This document shows, piece by piece, positions 51,418-60,232 of a stretch of 64,000 nucleotides of DNA (position 1 is the stretch's first letter; the number at the start of each line of letters is the position of its first letter). Under the pieces are notes generated by a model, which was not told the origin of the DNA, made no database searches, and saw only the letters and a program-made list of their open reading frames with translations. The position numbers and the translations under genes are program-made. The stretch comes from Legionella_A sp963772805. Its GTDB lineage: Bacteria > Pseudomonadota > Gammaproteobacteria > Legionellales > Legionellaceae. Location: NCBI GenBank assembly GCA_963772805.1, contig CAVYYU010000003.1, forward strand, positions 310,001-374,000, given 5' to 3'.

Positions 51418-52452
51418 ATGGAAATCACGGAGCTTTTAGGATTTACCGTAAAAAATAATTCATCTGACTTGCATTTGTCAGCGGGATTACCACCGATGAT
51501 TCGTGTCGATGGCGATTTACGCAAATTAAATGTGCCTGCACTTGATCACAAGGAAGTGATTAAAATTATTTACGATATTATGAATGATCGACAGCGAAAG
51601 GAATATGAGGAGCATTTGGAGGTAGACTTTTCCTTTGAGATAGCTAGTCTTGCGCGTTTTCGTGTTAATGCGTTTACTCAGTCACGAGGAGCTGCGGCGG
51701 TATTTCGTTCAATTCCTTCTAAAATTCTCAGCATGGATGATTTAGGTCTGCCTCCGGTTTTTGTTGAGTTGGCGACATTTCCCAAAGGGTTAGTCTTGGT
51801 TACCGGCCCTACGGGTTCGGGTAAAAGCACCACCTTGGCCGCGATCATTGATTACATTAATGCCAGTCGTTATGATCATATTTTGACCGTCGAAGATCCT
51901 ATTGAGTTTGTACACACCAGTAATAAATCGTTGGTTAACCAGCGCGAAGTGCATCGCGACACCCATAGTTTCAGTGCAGCGTTACGTTCGGCATTGCGTG
52001 AAGACCCCGATATTATCTTGGTTGGGGAGTTGCGAGATTTGGAAACCATACGCCTGGCGATGACTGCGGCTGAAACCGGTCATTTGGTATTTGGAACATT
52101 GCATACCAACTCGGCTACAAAAACGATTAACCGTATTATTGACGTTTTTCCAGGGGATGAAAAATCAATGGTACGCTCGATGTTGTCGGAGTCTTTGCAA
52201 GCGGTTGTGGCACAAACGTTGTTGAAAAAAGTTGGCGGAGGTCGTGTGGCAGCATTGGAGATTATGATGTGTACGCCGGCAATTCGGAATTTAATTCGCG
52301 AAGATAAAGTCGCGCAAATGTACTCCGCGATTCAAACGGGTCAGGCTAAGGGGATGTTAACCCTCGATCAGCATTTAACGCAGTTGGTTGGTCAAAATAT
52401 TATTAGCCGCCAAATAGCACAAGACGTAGCGATGAATAAAACGCAATTTTGA
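51418..52452 (+). CDS. pilT: Type IV pilus retraction ATPase PilT
   Basis: A 344-residue hexameric ATPase that pulls type IV pili back, driving twitching motility and DNA uptake. Walker A is GPTGSGKST (130-138), the Asp box is in ILTVEDPIEF, Walker B in DPDIILVGELRD and the His box in TGHLVFGTLHT. Typical PilT features are the N-terminal SSDLHLSAGLPPMIR and the AIRNLIRE motif. The length matches PilT (about 345), not PilU. With comF it suggests competence capacity. No Yggs-type partner gene is next to it. Confidence 0.95.
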   Translation: MEITELLGFTVKNNSSDLHLSAGLPPMIRVDGDLRKLNVPALDHKEVIKIIYDIMNDRQRKEYEEHLEVDFSFEIASLARFRVNAFTQSRGAAAVFRSIPSKILSMDDLGLPPVFVELATFPKGLVLVTGPTGSGKSTTLAAIIDYINASRYDHILTVEDPIEFVHTSNKSLVNQREVHRDTHSFSAALRSALREDPDIILVGELRDLETIRLAMTAAETGHLVFGTLHTNSATKTINRIIDVFPGDEKSMVRSMLSESLQAVVAQTLLKKVGGGRVAALEIMMCTPAIRNLIREDKVAQMYSAIQTGQAKGMLTLDQHLTQLVGQNIISRQIAQDVAMNKTQF

Positions 52453-52477
52453 TGGGTGAAAATTGATAGCCAGTAAG

Positions 52478-52507
52478 GCCCGGATTAGAGATGGTCGTAA
52501 TCCGGGC
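52478..52507. repeat. Palindrome after pilT (CCCGGATTA family)
   Basis: GCCCGGATTA (52478-52487) is complementary to 52498-52507, with a 10-base loop (GAGATGGTCG). The core CCCGGATTA/TAATCCGGG and the GTCGTA junction recur at 11014-11049. It lies between the convergent pilT and rph and may also act as a terminator. Confidence 0.65.
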
Positions 52508-52545
52508 TGTTCTTGTTATGTGTGCTCATGAGAATACAATTAAAA

Positions 52546-53253
52546 TTAAGCGTTTTTTTGTAACTCAATCAACTGTGTGACTCCTGTTTCTGCCAAGGTC
52601 AACAAGTCATTAAGCTGGGTGCGAGTAAAGCATTTATCTTCTGCAGTACCTTGTATTTCAATGAAATGGCCTTGTGCATTCATGACCACGTTCATATCGG
52701 TTTCAGCAAGCACATCTTCAGCATAGTCCAGATCAAGAACAGGCTGTCCGCGATAAATGCCTACTGATACGGCAGCCACGTAGTTAAATTCAGGTCTTTT
52801 ACGTATTTTTTCACGAGCAACCATCCAGTCAACGGCATCTTTGATAGCAACGCAGGCTCCGGTGATGGCAGCAGTTCGCGTGCCGCCATCGGCTTGGATT
52901 ACATCACAATCGATGGTGATGGTATTTTCGCCCAATGATTTTAGATCAATGCAGGTGCGCAAGGAGCGACCAATAAGCCGTTGGATTTCCAATGTCCTGC
53001 CACCTTGTTTACCTCTAGTGGCTTCTCGTTCACTACGGCTATGCGTTGCGCGTGGTAACATGCCATATTCAGCTGTTATCCAACCTTGATTTTTGCCTTT
53101 TAAAAATCGGGGTACGCCATCGATGACGGAAGCTGTGCACAACACACGTGTTTGCCCAAATTCGACAAGGACAGAGCCTTCAGCGTGGTTCGTGAAATTA
53201 CGTGTAATTTTTATGGGACGAAGCTGATTTGCTTCACGGTTACTTGGGCGCAT
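52546..53253 (-). CDS. rph: Ribonuclease PH
   Basis: A 235-residue phosphorolytic 3'-5' exoribonuclease trimming tRNA 3' ends. MRPSNREANQLRPIKITRNF is the RNase PH N-terminus. GSVLVEFGQTRVLC, EYGMLPRATHSR and the phosphate-binding RTAAITGA region follow. Full length (E. coli 238 before its K-12 truncation). It is divergent from yicC, the common gammaproteobacterial arrangement. Confidence 0.97.
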   Translation of the reverse strand: MRPSNREANQLRPIKITRNFTNHAEGSVLVEFGQTRVLCTASVIDGVPRFLKGKNQGWITAEYGMLPRATHSRSEREATRGKQGGRTLEIQRLIGRSLRTCIDLKSLGENTITIDCDVIQADGGTRTAAITGACVAIKDAVDWMVAREKIRKRPEFNYVAAVSVGIYRGQPVLDLDYAEDVLAETDMNVVMNAQGHFIEIQGTAEDKCFTRTQLNDLLTLAETGVTQLIELQKNA

Positions 53254-53413
53254 AGTAAAATCCTTGAAAAATTTAGGGAGTATATAACGGTTTAAATAGT
53301 ATATGCGAGAATCAGGTATTTATTTGTTTATAATTCGCGCGCTTAGATATTACTGTAACAGCAATATCGCTTTAAAAGCGAGCAGATAGTATTATTTTTC
53401 GGGCTTTGGGCGC

Positions 53414-53441
53414 TTGCATTTGTATAAATTTGGGGTATAGT
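53414..53441 (+). promoter_or_regulatory. Sigma-70 promoter of yicC
   Basis: TTGCAT (53414-53419), 16 bases, and TATAGT (53436-53441). Transcription would start near 53448, about 23 bases before yicC, and may serve the run to uup. Confidence 0.6.
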
Positions 53442-53470
53442 CGCCCGACGTTCAAGAAGGTGGAGTATCA

Positions 53471-54337
53471 ATGACGCACAGTATGACCGCATTTTCCAGA
53501 GTTCAGAACCAGGTTGGCCCAAGTCTATTTTGCTGGGAACTTAAGTCAGTTAATCACCGTTATCTTGATGTGTCATTTCGCCTGCCGGAATCGTTCCGTT
53601 TTTTAGAAGCGAATTTAAGAAATTTACTCCGTGGCCAGATTCAGCGTGGAAAATTGGAGTGTCAACTCAAATTTAACGACCTAACTGCTGATAATCAGTC
53701 TATGCTTATCAATGAAGGTTTATTAAAAGCCCTGTTAGATACTGGCGAAAAACTTGCAGCCAGACAACCGTTAGCTAATGATTTAACGGTAAGTCGCGTG
53801 CTCTCATGGCCGGGCGTGGTACAAGTTAGTCAGCCTGATATCGAGGCCTTAAGTGGGCAGGTCGAGCAATTATTTAAAGAAGCAGTAGCGCAATTGCAAG
53901 CAGCAAGACTAATTGAAGGGAATGTGCTAAAAGAATATGTGCGCTCACGTTTGCATCAATTAAATGTAGAGGTTGTACAGGCGAGAGAAGAAGTTGCACT
54001 CATATCTACTCATGCACGAGAAAAACTTTTGGGTCGCTTACAGGAATTACAGCTAGGTGTAGCTGAACCGAGATTTGAGCAGGAAATTGCGCTTATGTTA
54101 GCGCGTCTTGATGTCAGTGAAGAACTGGATCGATTACAAACCCATATTCATGAAGTAGAGCGTAATCTTGATAGCAATGAAGCGGTGGGTAGACGGTTGG
54201 ATTTTCTAATGCAAGAATTAAACCGCGAAGCAAATACGTTGAGTTCTAAATCAGACTCAGCCGTGTTGACACTGCATGCGGTGCAAATGAAAGTGCTGAT
54301 AGAGCAAATGCGGGAACAAATACAAAACATAGAGTGA
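53471..54337 (+). CDS. yicC: YicC family endoribonuclease
   Basis: A 288-residue YicC/YloC-type protein, a family shown to be endoribonucleases in recent work. The N-terminus SMTAFSRVQNQVGPSLFCWE and LKSVNHRYLDVSFRLPE are conserved, as are the C-terminal RRLDFLMQELNREANTLSSK and MKVLIEQMREQIQNIE. The start has a GGTGGAG Shine-Dalgarno. It is upstream of gmk, as in most proteobacteria. Confidence 0.95.
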   Translation: MTHSMTAFSRVQNQVGPSLFCWELKSVNHRYLDVSFRLPESFRFLEANLRNLLRGQIQRGKLECQLKFNDLTADNQSMLINEGLLKALLDTGEKLAARQPLANDLTVSRVLSWPGVVQVSQPDIEALSGQVEQLFKEAVAQLQAARLIEGNVLKEYVRSRLHQLNVEVVQAREEVALISTHAREKLLGRLQELQLGVAEPRFEQEIALMLARLDVSEELDRLQTHIHEVERNLDSNEAVGRRLDFLMQELNREANTLSSKSDSAVLTLHAVQMKVLIEQMREQIQNIE

Positions 54338-54342
54338 ATGTC

Positions 54343-54972
54343 ATGGTTGATAATTACCTTGGAACCCTTTTTATCGTCGCAGCCCCATCAGGGGGAGGAA
54401 AGACCAGTTTAGTAAGAAAACTGGTTAATGATTTGAAAAATATTGAGGTGTCCATATCGCATACGACGCGAAAAAAACGTCCCGGGGAAACAACGGGCGT
54501 TGATTATTTCTTTGTTGATGAACAAGAATTTTTGCGTATGAGTACTGAAGGAGCTTTTCTTGAACAGGCGCATGTTTTCAATCACCTGTATGGCACATCG
54601 CTTGCACAAATTGATGAAAGGCTGTGCGCCGGTATTGATGTGGTGTTGGATATCGATTGGCAGGGTGCACAGCAAATCAAGCATGCTGTCAAGGATGCGG
54701 TGAGTGTTTTTGTTATTCCGCCTTCGCTGAGCGTTTTAAAAGAGCGCCTGACGGCCAGGCAGCAAGATGATGAGCTGGTGATTAGCAGTCGTATGCAGCG
54801 AGCGCAGGATGAATTGAGTCACTACCCTGAGTTTGACTATTTAGTTGTTAATGATGATTTCAATGAAGCAGCCTATGAACTACAGGCAATTGTCACGGCC
54901 AATAGGCTTCGTATGGCGCGTCAGACCTTAAAACAAGGAAAACTTCTTTCATTCCTGTTATCATCACAGTAA
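54343..54972 (+). CDS. gmk: Guanylate kinase
   Basis: A 209-residue enzyme converting GMP to GDP. The P-loop is APSGGGKTS (near residues 12-20), with the GMP-binding SHTTRKKRPGETTGVDYFFV and DIDWQGAQQIK. ATG 54343 gives the standard N-terminus; a GTG at 54334 overlapping the yicC stop is an alternative. It lies between yicC and rpoZ and feeds GTP/ppGpp metabolism with spoT downstream. Confidence 0.96.
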   Translation: MVDNYLGTLFIVAAPSGGGKTSLVRKLVNDLKNIEVSISHTTRKKRPGETTGVDYFFVDEQEFLRMSTEGAFLEQAHVFNHLYGTSLAQIDERLCAGIDVVLDIDWQGAQQIKHAVKDAVSVFVIPPSLSVLKERLTARQQDDELVISSRMQRAQDELSHYPEFDYLVVNDDFNEAAYELQAIVTANRLRMARQTLKQGKLLSFLLSSQ

Positions 54973-55000
54973 AATGGAATGTTTAATTATTTAATGTGTT

Positions 55001-55020
55001 CTAAAATCAATCGATTTTAG
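55001..55020. repeat. AT-rich inverted repeat before rpoZ
   Basis: CTAAAATC (55001-55008) is complementary to GATTTTAG (55013-55020) with a 4-base loop. It lies in the 91-base gmk-rpoZ gap. It may be a processing hairpin or a protein site; no T run follows. Confidence 0.35.
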
Positions 55021-55063
55021 AGGAAAATGTATTCAATTTAAATTTTACTTAGGGGTTGATAGT

Positions 55064-55267
55064 ATGGCACGAGTAACCGTTGAAGATTGCCTGGAAAATG
55101 TAGAAAATCGTTTTGAATTAGTTATGGTGGCTTCTAAACGTGCCCGCCAAATTGCGGTGCGTGGTGCTCAGCCGTTGGTTGAATGGGAAAATGACAAGCC
55201 TACTGTTGTTGCATTGCGTGAAATTGCTGAAGGTTTAATTACCCGTGATATATTAGAACAAGACTAA
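55064..55267 (+). CDS. rpoZ: RNA polymerase omega subunit
   Basis: A 67-residue omega, with MARVTVEDCLENVENRFELV, ASKRARQIAVRG and ALREIAEGLI. It wraps the beta-prime C-terminus and forms one of the ppGpp sites on polymerase (with DksA forming the other). It is upstream of spoT, as in E. coli. It is shorter than E. coli omega (91) by loss of the C-terminal tail, which is common. Confidence 0.96.
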   Translation: MARVTVEDCLENVENRFELVMVASKRARQIAVRGAQPLVEWENDKPTVVALREIAEGLITRDILEQD

Positions 55268-55292
55268 GTTCCCAAGTTCTTCGGAGCAAGTT

Positions 55293-55334
55293 ATGATATT
55301 CAAATGTGGCGGGAACCTTTGGAGTGCTGCTTGA
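55293..55334 (+). CDS. Possible 13-codon leader ORF overlapping the spoT start
   Basis: ATG 55293 lies eight bases after CGGAG (55281-55285) and opens a frame MIFKCGGNLWSAA that ends at TGA 55332-55334. That stop overlaps the TTG at 55331 proposed as the spoT start. Such an arrangement could couple or limit spoT translation. The ORF may also be fortuitous. Confidence 0.3.
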   Translation: MIFKCGGNLWSAA

Positions 55335-57454
55335 GTTACTTTAACGAATTGCGCGAAGAATTGGAACGCTACCTAGAGCCAAAGCACGTTGCAAAATGTG
55401 AACAAGCTTATCAGGTCGCAGAAAAAGCGCATCATGGGCAAATGCGTCGTTCTGGCGAGCCCTATATTTCCCATCCAGTGGCTGCTGCTCTTATTCTTGC
55501 CCGCATGCGCCTTGACTATCAAACAATTATGGCAACCTTGCTGCATGACGTGGTTGAAGACACGTCAATCAGCAAGTCTGATTTGACTGAGCAATTCGGC
55601 GAAGACGTCACGGCTCTGGTTGATGGTGTCACCAAACTAACTAAAATAAAATTTGAATCGCGCGCGGAAGCGCAGGCAGAAAATTTTCGCAAGATGGTCA
55701 TGGCGATGGTCAAGGACATTCGCGTTATTATTGTGAAACTAGCAGATCGCCTCCACAACATGCGCACCTTGGGCGTCATGCCCTCTGCCAAAAAAAAACG
55801 AATTGCCATTGAAACGTTGGAAATATACGCACCGATTGCCAATCGTTTGGGAATGCATGCTATCTTCACTGGACTCGAAGATCTGGGTTTTAAAGCGCTT
55901 TATCCTATGCGTTACCGTGCTGTAAAATCTGCGGTTGAAAAATCAAGGGGCAATCGACAAGAATTAACCAAGAAAATTGAACATGATTTGCAAACAGCGA
56001 TTAATGGACTAAAGATTCCTTTCGAGCATGTGCTCGGTCGAGAGAAACATCTGTACAGCATCTATCGTAAAATGCGTCAGAAAAAAGCATCTTTTACCGA
56101 GATAACTGACGTATTTGCCTTCCGTGTTATCACTAATGATATTGATTCGTGCTATCGAATATTGGGTGCTTTGCACCAGACCTACAAGCCTGTACCGGAG
56201 CGCTTCAAGGATTACATTGGTATACCTAAAGTCAATGGCTATCAATCATTGCATACCACGTTATTTGGCCCGTTTGGTGTGCCGCTTGAGGTGCAAATTC
56301 GTACTCGTGAGATGGATAACGTTGCGGAAAATGGTGTTGCTGCCCATTGGATTTACAAATCATCTGGATTAGAAGTCAATGAAGCGCAGCTGCGCGCTCG
56401 CGAGTGGGTGCAGCGTTTGCTGGAATTGCAGCGCAGCACAGGCAATTCGCTGGAGTTCATTGAAAACGTCAAAATTGATTTATTCCCTGATGAGGTATAT
56501 GTATTTACGCCCAAGGGCGAGATCATGGAGCTGCCTACAGGTGCGACACCCGTTGATTTTGCTTATTCAGTCCATTCCGATGTTGGCAACAGCTGTGTCG
56601 CTGCCAAGGTGAATCGTCGTCTGGTGCCACTTAGCATCCCCCTAACGAATGGACAAACCGTGGAAATTATTACAGCACCGGGAGCACATCCAAATCCTAC
56701 ATGGCTGAATTTCGTTCTCACTGGTAAAGCGCGCAGTAATATTCGTACATTTTTGAAAAGCCAGCACCATGCTGAATCGATAGCGCTGGGCCAGCGTCTG
56801 CTCGAGCAGGCCTTTGCTGAGTTAGCGAGCGATTATGCTAAAATTCCGCCAGAATCTTTGCAAGCACTGTTAAGCGATCTGCATTATAAAACCATCGATG
56901 ATTTATTGTATGCCATAGGCATTGGCAATCAAATGCCCATGGTAATTGCCAAGCGGCTGGTAGTCGTGCAGGAATGCGGCGATTTGGATAAAACGGCTAA
57001 AAGCGGCTCATTGGCAATTAAAGGCACGGAAGGCATGGTCGTGCACTTTGCCGAGTGTTGCCAACCGATCCCGGGTGATAATATTGTTGGCCGCTTTCAG
57101 CAGGGGCGCGGTATATTGGTGCACGCAAGCGACTGTTTGAAACTTAATAAAGTGCGCGGCAATCCGGAGCAATTTATTTCCCTACGCTGGGATGTCGATG
57201 TCCAAGGTGATTTCTGGGTCGATGTTACTGTTGAGGTTGCTAATCAACGCGGTGCTTTGGCGGCCCTTGCAACTGCAATTTCAGAAGCTGATTCAAATAT
57301 TGGTAATATTAGTGTTGATCCGCGTGATGGTCGTCATAATGCAGTGACATTTTCACTTAGCGTGCTCAACAGAACGCATTTGGCGCGAGTTATGCGACGC
57401 TTGCGCTCAAACAAATTGGTGGTGCGACTATATCGAAAAAAACAGGGGGATTAA
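55331..57454 (+). CDS. spoT: Bifunctional (p)ppGpp synthetase/hydrolase SpoT
   Basis: A 707-residue RelA/SpoT homologue. The HD hydrolase site is LLHDVVEDT with H72-D73, the synthetase site includes GYQSLHTTLFGPFGVPLEVQ, TGS is VYVFTPKGEIMELPTGATP, and an ACT domain is C-terminal. The TTG at 55331 is chosen because it has GGAG at 55321-55324 and puts the HD pair at residues 72-73, as in E. coli SpoT. An ATG at 55304 would add nine residues and lacks a Shine-Dalgarno. Both activities look intact. Confidence 0.93.
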   Translation: MSYFNELREELERYLEPKHVAKCEQAYQVAEKAHHGQMRRSGEPYISHPVAAALILARMRLDYQTIMATLLHDVVEDTSISKSDLTEQFGEDVTALVDGVTKLTKIKFESRAEAQAENFRKMVMAMVKDIRVIIVKLADRLHNMRTLGVMPSAKKKRIAIETLEIYAPIANRLGMHAIFTGLEDLGFKALYPMRYRAVKSAVEKSRGNRQELTKKIEHDLQTAINGLKIPFEHVLGREKHLYSIYRKMRQKKASFTEITDVFAFRVITNDIDSCYRILGALHQTYKPVPERFKDYIGIPKVNGYQSLHTTLFGPFGVPLEVQIRTREMDNVAENGVAAHWIYKSSGLEVNEAQLRAREWVQRLLELQRSTGNSLEFIENVKIDLFPDEVYVFTPKGEIMELPTGATPVDFAYSVHSDVGNSCVAAKVNRRLVPLSIPLTNGQTVEIITAPGAHPNPTWLNFVLTGKARSNIRTFLKSQHHAESIALGQRLLEQAFAELASDYAKIPPESLQALLSDLHYKTIDDLLYAIGIGNQMPMVIAKRLVVVQECGDLDKTAKSGSLAIKGTEGMVVHFAECCQPIPGDNIVGRFQQGRGILVHASDCLKLNKVRGNPEQFISLRWDVDVQGDFWVDVTVEVANQRGALAALATAISEADSNIGNISVDPRDGRHNAVTFSLSVLNRTHLARVMRRLRSNKLVVRLYRKKQGD

Positions 57455-57457
57455 CGC

Positions 57458-57841
57458 ATGCAAAGTATAAATACTGAATTGGCGCCTGCTGTAATAGGCT
57501 CATATAGCCAAGCTATACGTGCTGGCAATACGGTCTACCTTTCTGGACAAATTCCGCTAGACCCGACCACGATGCAATTATGCAGCGATGAAATCCGCTT
57601 GCAGATAGCACAGGTGATAGAGAATTTAGCCGCGGTGTGTGAGGCAGCTGGGGGCAGCTTGTCTAATATTGTCAAATTGACAGTCTATCTTACAGATTTA
57701 AATTATTTTCATTTGATAAATGAAGCAATGTCTCGTTCATTTAATCAACCGTACCCGGCACGGGCCGCAATTGGTGTTACTGCATTACCACGTGGTGCGC
57801 AGGTAGAAATGGATGCAATAATGGTATTGCCTTCCAATTAG
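57458..57841 (+). CDS. ridA: 2-iminobutanoate/2-iminopropanoate deaminase RidA
   Basis: A 127-residue trimeric protein that hydrolyses reactive enamine/imine products of PLP enzymes. SYSQAIRAGNTVYLSGQIPLDP and the active-site arginine in YPARAAIGVTALPRGAQVEMD are present. It starts three bases after spoT, so it is in the same transcript. The spoT-ridA neighbourhood is widespread. Confidence 0.95.
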   Translation: MQSINTELAPAVIGSYSQAIRAGNTVYLSGQIPLDPTTMQLCSDEIRLQIAQVIENLAAVCEAAGGSLSNIVKLTVYLTDLNYFHLINEAMSRSFNQPYPARAAIGVTALPRGAQVEMDAIMVLPSN

Positions 57842-57858
57842 GTTTTTCGGATTTTCTT

Positions 57859-59709
57859 ATGAGTCTTTTATCGCTTCACGATGTCAGCCTTAATTTGGCT
57901 GGCAATCAAATCCTTGATCATGTCGATTGGCAAGTTCAGCCGCAAACGCGTACCGCACTGGTTGGGCGTAATGGCGCTGGAAAATCGACCCTTTTAAAAT
58001 TTTTACAGGGCGAAATTGTGCACGACAGTGGTCAAATTCATCTGCAAAATGGTTTGCGCGTCGCTGGTTTAACGCAAGACGTTCCGGTCAGTAACAAAGA
58101 ATCAGTTTATCATTTTTTAGTAAAGGGCTTGGGTGAACTTGGTGAGGTGCTTACCAGGTTGCATGCGGCTGAAATCGCAGATGATATGGATATGATAGCT
58201 GACTGTCAGCATCATATAGACAGTTTGCAGGCATGGGATGTTTTGCCACGTGTGACGACCATGGCTAGCCGTTTGGGTTTGGATAAAGATGCACTGATGA
58301 GTGACTTGTCGGGCGGGATGAAGCGCAGGGCGTTATTAGCCGCCGCATTGATTGTCGAGCCTGATTTGCTGTTACTTGACGAGCCAACTAATCATCTGGA
58401 TATCAGTGCGATCGAATGGCTTGAATCTTATTTAAAAGCCTATTCAGGCAGCCTGCTGGTTGTTACGCATGATCGCCAGTTTTTAGCAAACGTTGCCAAT
58501 CGCATCGTCGAAATTGACCGTGGGCGGTTATATAATCATGAATGCAATTATGAAACCTATTTAGATCGGCGTGAAGCGATACGTTTGAGCGAGCAAAAGC
58601 ACAATGATTTATTTGATAAACGTTTAAGCGAGGAAGAGGCGTGGTTGCGTACTGGTGTTAAAGCACGGCGCACACGCAACGAGGGACGAGTGCGAGCGTT
58701 AGAATCTATGCGCGAACAATATCAACAGCGCCGTCTGCAGGCAGGAAAAGTCAAGTCGATAACGCTTGAGGCCTCACGTTCAGGTAATTTGGTCATTGAA
58801 GCACAAAACTTAAATTACAGCATTGATGGCAAAACCCTGCTGCATGATTTTTCATTATTATTGACTCGTGGCGACAAGGTGGGAATTATTGGCCCCAATG
58901 GCTGCGGAAAAACCACCCTGGTTCGCCTGCTTCTGGGCGAATTAACGCCTGATTCAGGTCAGGTGCGCCAAGGCACGTCATTAACAGTAGCCTACTTTGA
59001 TCAATTGCGGCGCCAATTGGATGAGCAGGCCACCGTGATGGCTAACGTTGGTGATGGTGCTGATTTTGTGACTATCAATGGCAAACAAAAACACGTGGCC
59101 TCATATCTGCGCGATTTTTTATTCCAACCAGAGTGCTTTAATCAGCCTGTCTCCTCGCTTTCTGGAGGGGAACGCAATCGTTTGTTGTTAGCCAAGTTAT
59201 TTGCTCGCCCCGCCAACTTGTTGGTAATGGATGAACCAACCAATGATTTGGATATTGAAACGCTCGAATTGTTGGAAACAATGTTAGCCGAATTTTCAGG
59301 TACATTATTGCTAATCAGCCATGACCGCGCGTTTATTAATCAGGTCGTGACTAGCGTACTGGTCTATGAAAGCGAGGGACAATTTAATGAATACGTTGGT
59401 GGCTATGAGGACTATTGTAACTATCAGAAGCAACAGCGAGAGGTGGTAACATCTGCAGCACCCGTCGCACGTCGCAGCAACAGCGGTAAACTCAGCTTCA
59501 ATGAGCAGCGTGAAATATCCCAATTGCCGCAACTGATTGAAGTCCTGGAGAAAAAAATAGAAGCCATGCAGTTGGAAATGACGCTTCCCGCATTTTACCA
59601 GCAAGATAACCAGGAAATTGCGCTTTTTAATCAGAAATTAGCGGAAAATGAAGCCGCGATGGCCAAGCTTTTTGCGCGCTGGGAAGTGCTAGAGGATAAA
59701 AAGGGATAG
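57859..59709 (+). CDS. uup: ABC-F ATPase Uup
   Basis: A 616-residue soluble protein with two ATPase domains. Walker A sites are GRNGAGKST and GPNGCGKTT, signatures LSGG near SDLSGGMKRRA and SSLSGGERNRL, and Walker B LLLLDEPTNHLD and LVMDEPTNDLD. The linker WLRTGVKARRTRNEGRVRAL and the C-terminal coiled coil (RSNSGKLSFNEQREISQLPQ) are typical of Uup. ABC-F proteins act at the ribosome; Uup affects ribosome function and transposon excision. It follows ridA by 17 bases. Confidence 0.93.
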   Translation: MSLLSLHDVSLNLAGNQILDHVDWQVQPQTRTALVGRNGAGKSTLLKFLQGEIVHDSGQIHLQNGLRVAGLTQDVPVSNKESVYHFLVKGLGELGEVLTRLHAAEIADDMDMIADCQHHIDSLQAWDVLPRVTTMASRLGLDKDALMSDLSGGMKRRALLAAALIVEPDLLLLDEPTNHLDISAIEWLESYLKAYSGSLLVVTHDRQFLANVANRIVEIDRGRLYNHECNYETYLDRREAIRLSEQKHNDLFDKRLSEEEAWLRTGVKARRTRNEGRVRALESMREQYQQRRLQAGKVKSITLEASRSGNLVIEAQNLNYSIDGKTLLHDFSLLLTRGDKVGIIGPNGCGKTTLVRLLLGELTPDSGQVRQGTSLTVAYFDQLRRQLDEQATVMANVGDGADFVTINGKQKHVASYLRDFLFQPECFNQPVSSLSGGERNRLLLAKLFARPANLLVMDEPTNDLDIETLELLETMLAEFSGTLLLISHDRAFINQVVTSVLVYESEGQFNEYVGGYEDYCNYQKQQREVVTSAAPVARRSNSGKLSFNEQREISQLPQLIEVLEKKIEAMQLEMTLPAFYQQDNQEIALFNQKLAENEAAMAKLFARWEVLEDKKG

Positions 59710-59758
59710 GCAGGCTTGGTCATGCTCCAACTTATCCTTAACTTAATGACAGTCAACC

Positions 59759-59790
59759 GATGAAGTATCCTTTTTTAAGGATGTTTCATC
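59759..59790. repeat. Hairpin after uup
   Basis: A 14-bp stem with two G-T pairs (59759-59772 with 59777-59790) encloses four T. It lies between uup and the membrane-protein gene. There is no T run after the stem. Confidence 0.4.
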
Positions 59791-59812
59791 ATCAATTACG
59801 AGAAGTGAAAAC

Positions 59813-60232
59813 ATGTATATGACCCTGGTGTATGCAGTTGTATTGACTGCTATAGCCGCTTTTTTTTCACAAGAATTTACTGGTTTTTTTAAAAAAATAT
59901 TTGCCATTCCAGGGGTTAAACTGATTCTGCCACTGGCGCTTGCTTCGTGGTTGGTTGAGTCTTATGAAGATTGGTTACTGTGGATATTGTTGACGTTAAA
60001 AAACGCCTTACATTATGTTGTTCATGGGTTGGATGCTCTCATACCCCTACATCTGGGCGCGGTTTCATTTGCCCATATTATCCATTTATTCTTGCTGGCC
60101 AGTGTACCGGTATGGGTAATACTTGCATTGGGTAAAAGCCGCGGCATGTATGAGCCGTGGCCTTATACTTATCTGGTAGGAATAGTCTTGTGGCTACTCG
60201 CGGCAATTTTGCTTACGATTCATCAACCCTAG
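59813..60232 (+). CDS. Small integral membrane protein of unknown function
   Basis: A 139-residue protein with about four helices (5-22, 36-60, 85-107, 116-136) and a short charged segment in between. LASWLVESYEDWLLWILLTLKNALHYVVHG may be a conserved core. No enzyme motif is visible. The Shine-Dalgarno GAGAAG is at a good distance from ATG 59813. Its end overlaps the end of the convergent recombinase gene by 20 bases. Confidence 0.7.
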   Translation: MYMTLVYAVVLTAIAAFFSQEFTGFFKKIFAIPGVKLILPLALASWLVESYEDWLLWILLTLKNALHYVVHGLDALIPLHLGAVSFAHIIHLFLLASVPVWVILALGKSRGMYEPWPYTYLVGIVLWLLAAILLTIHQP

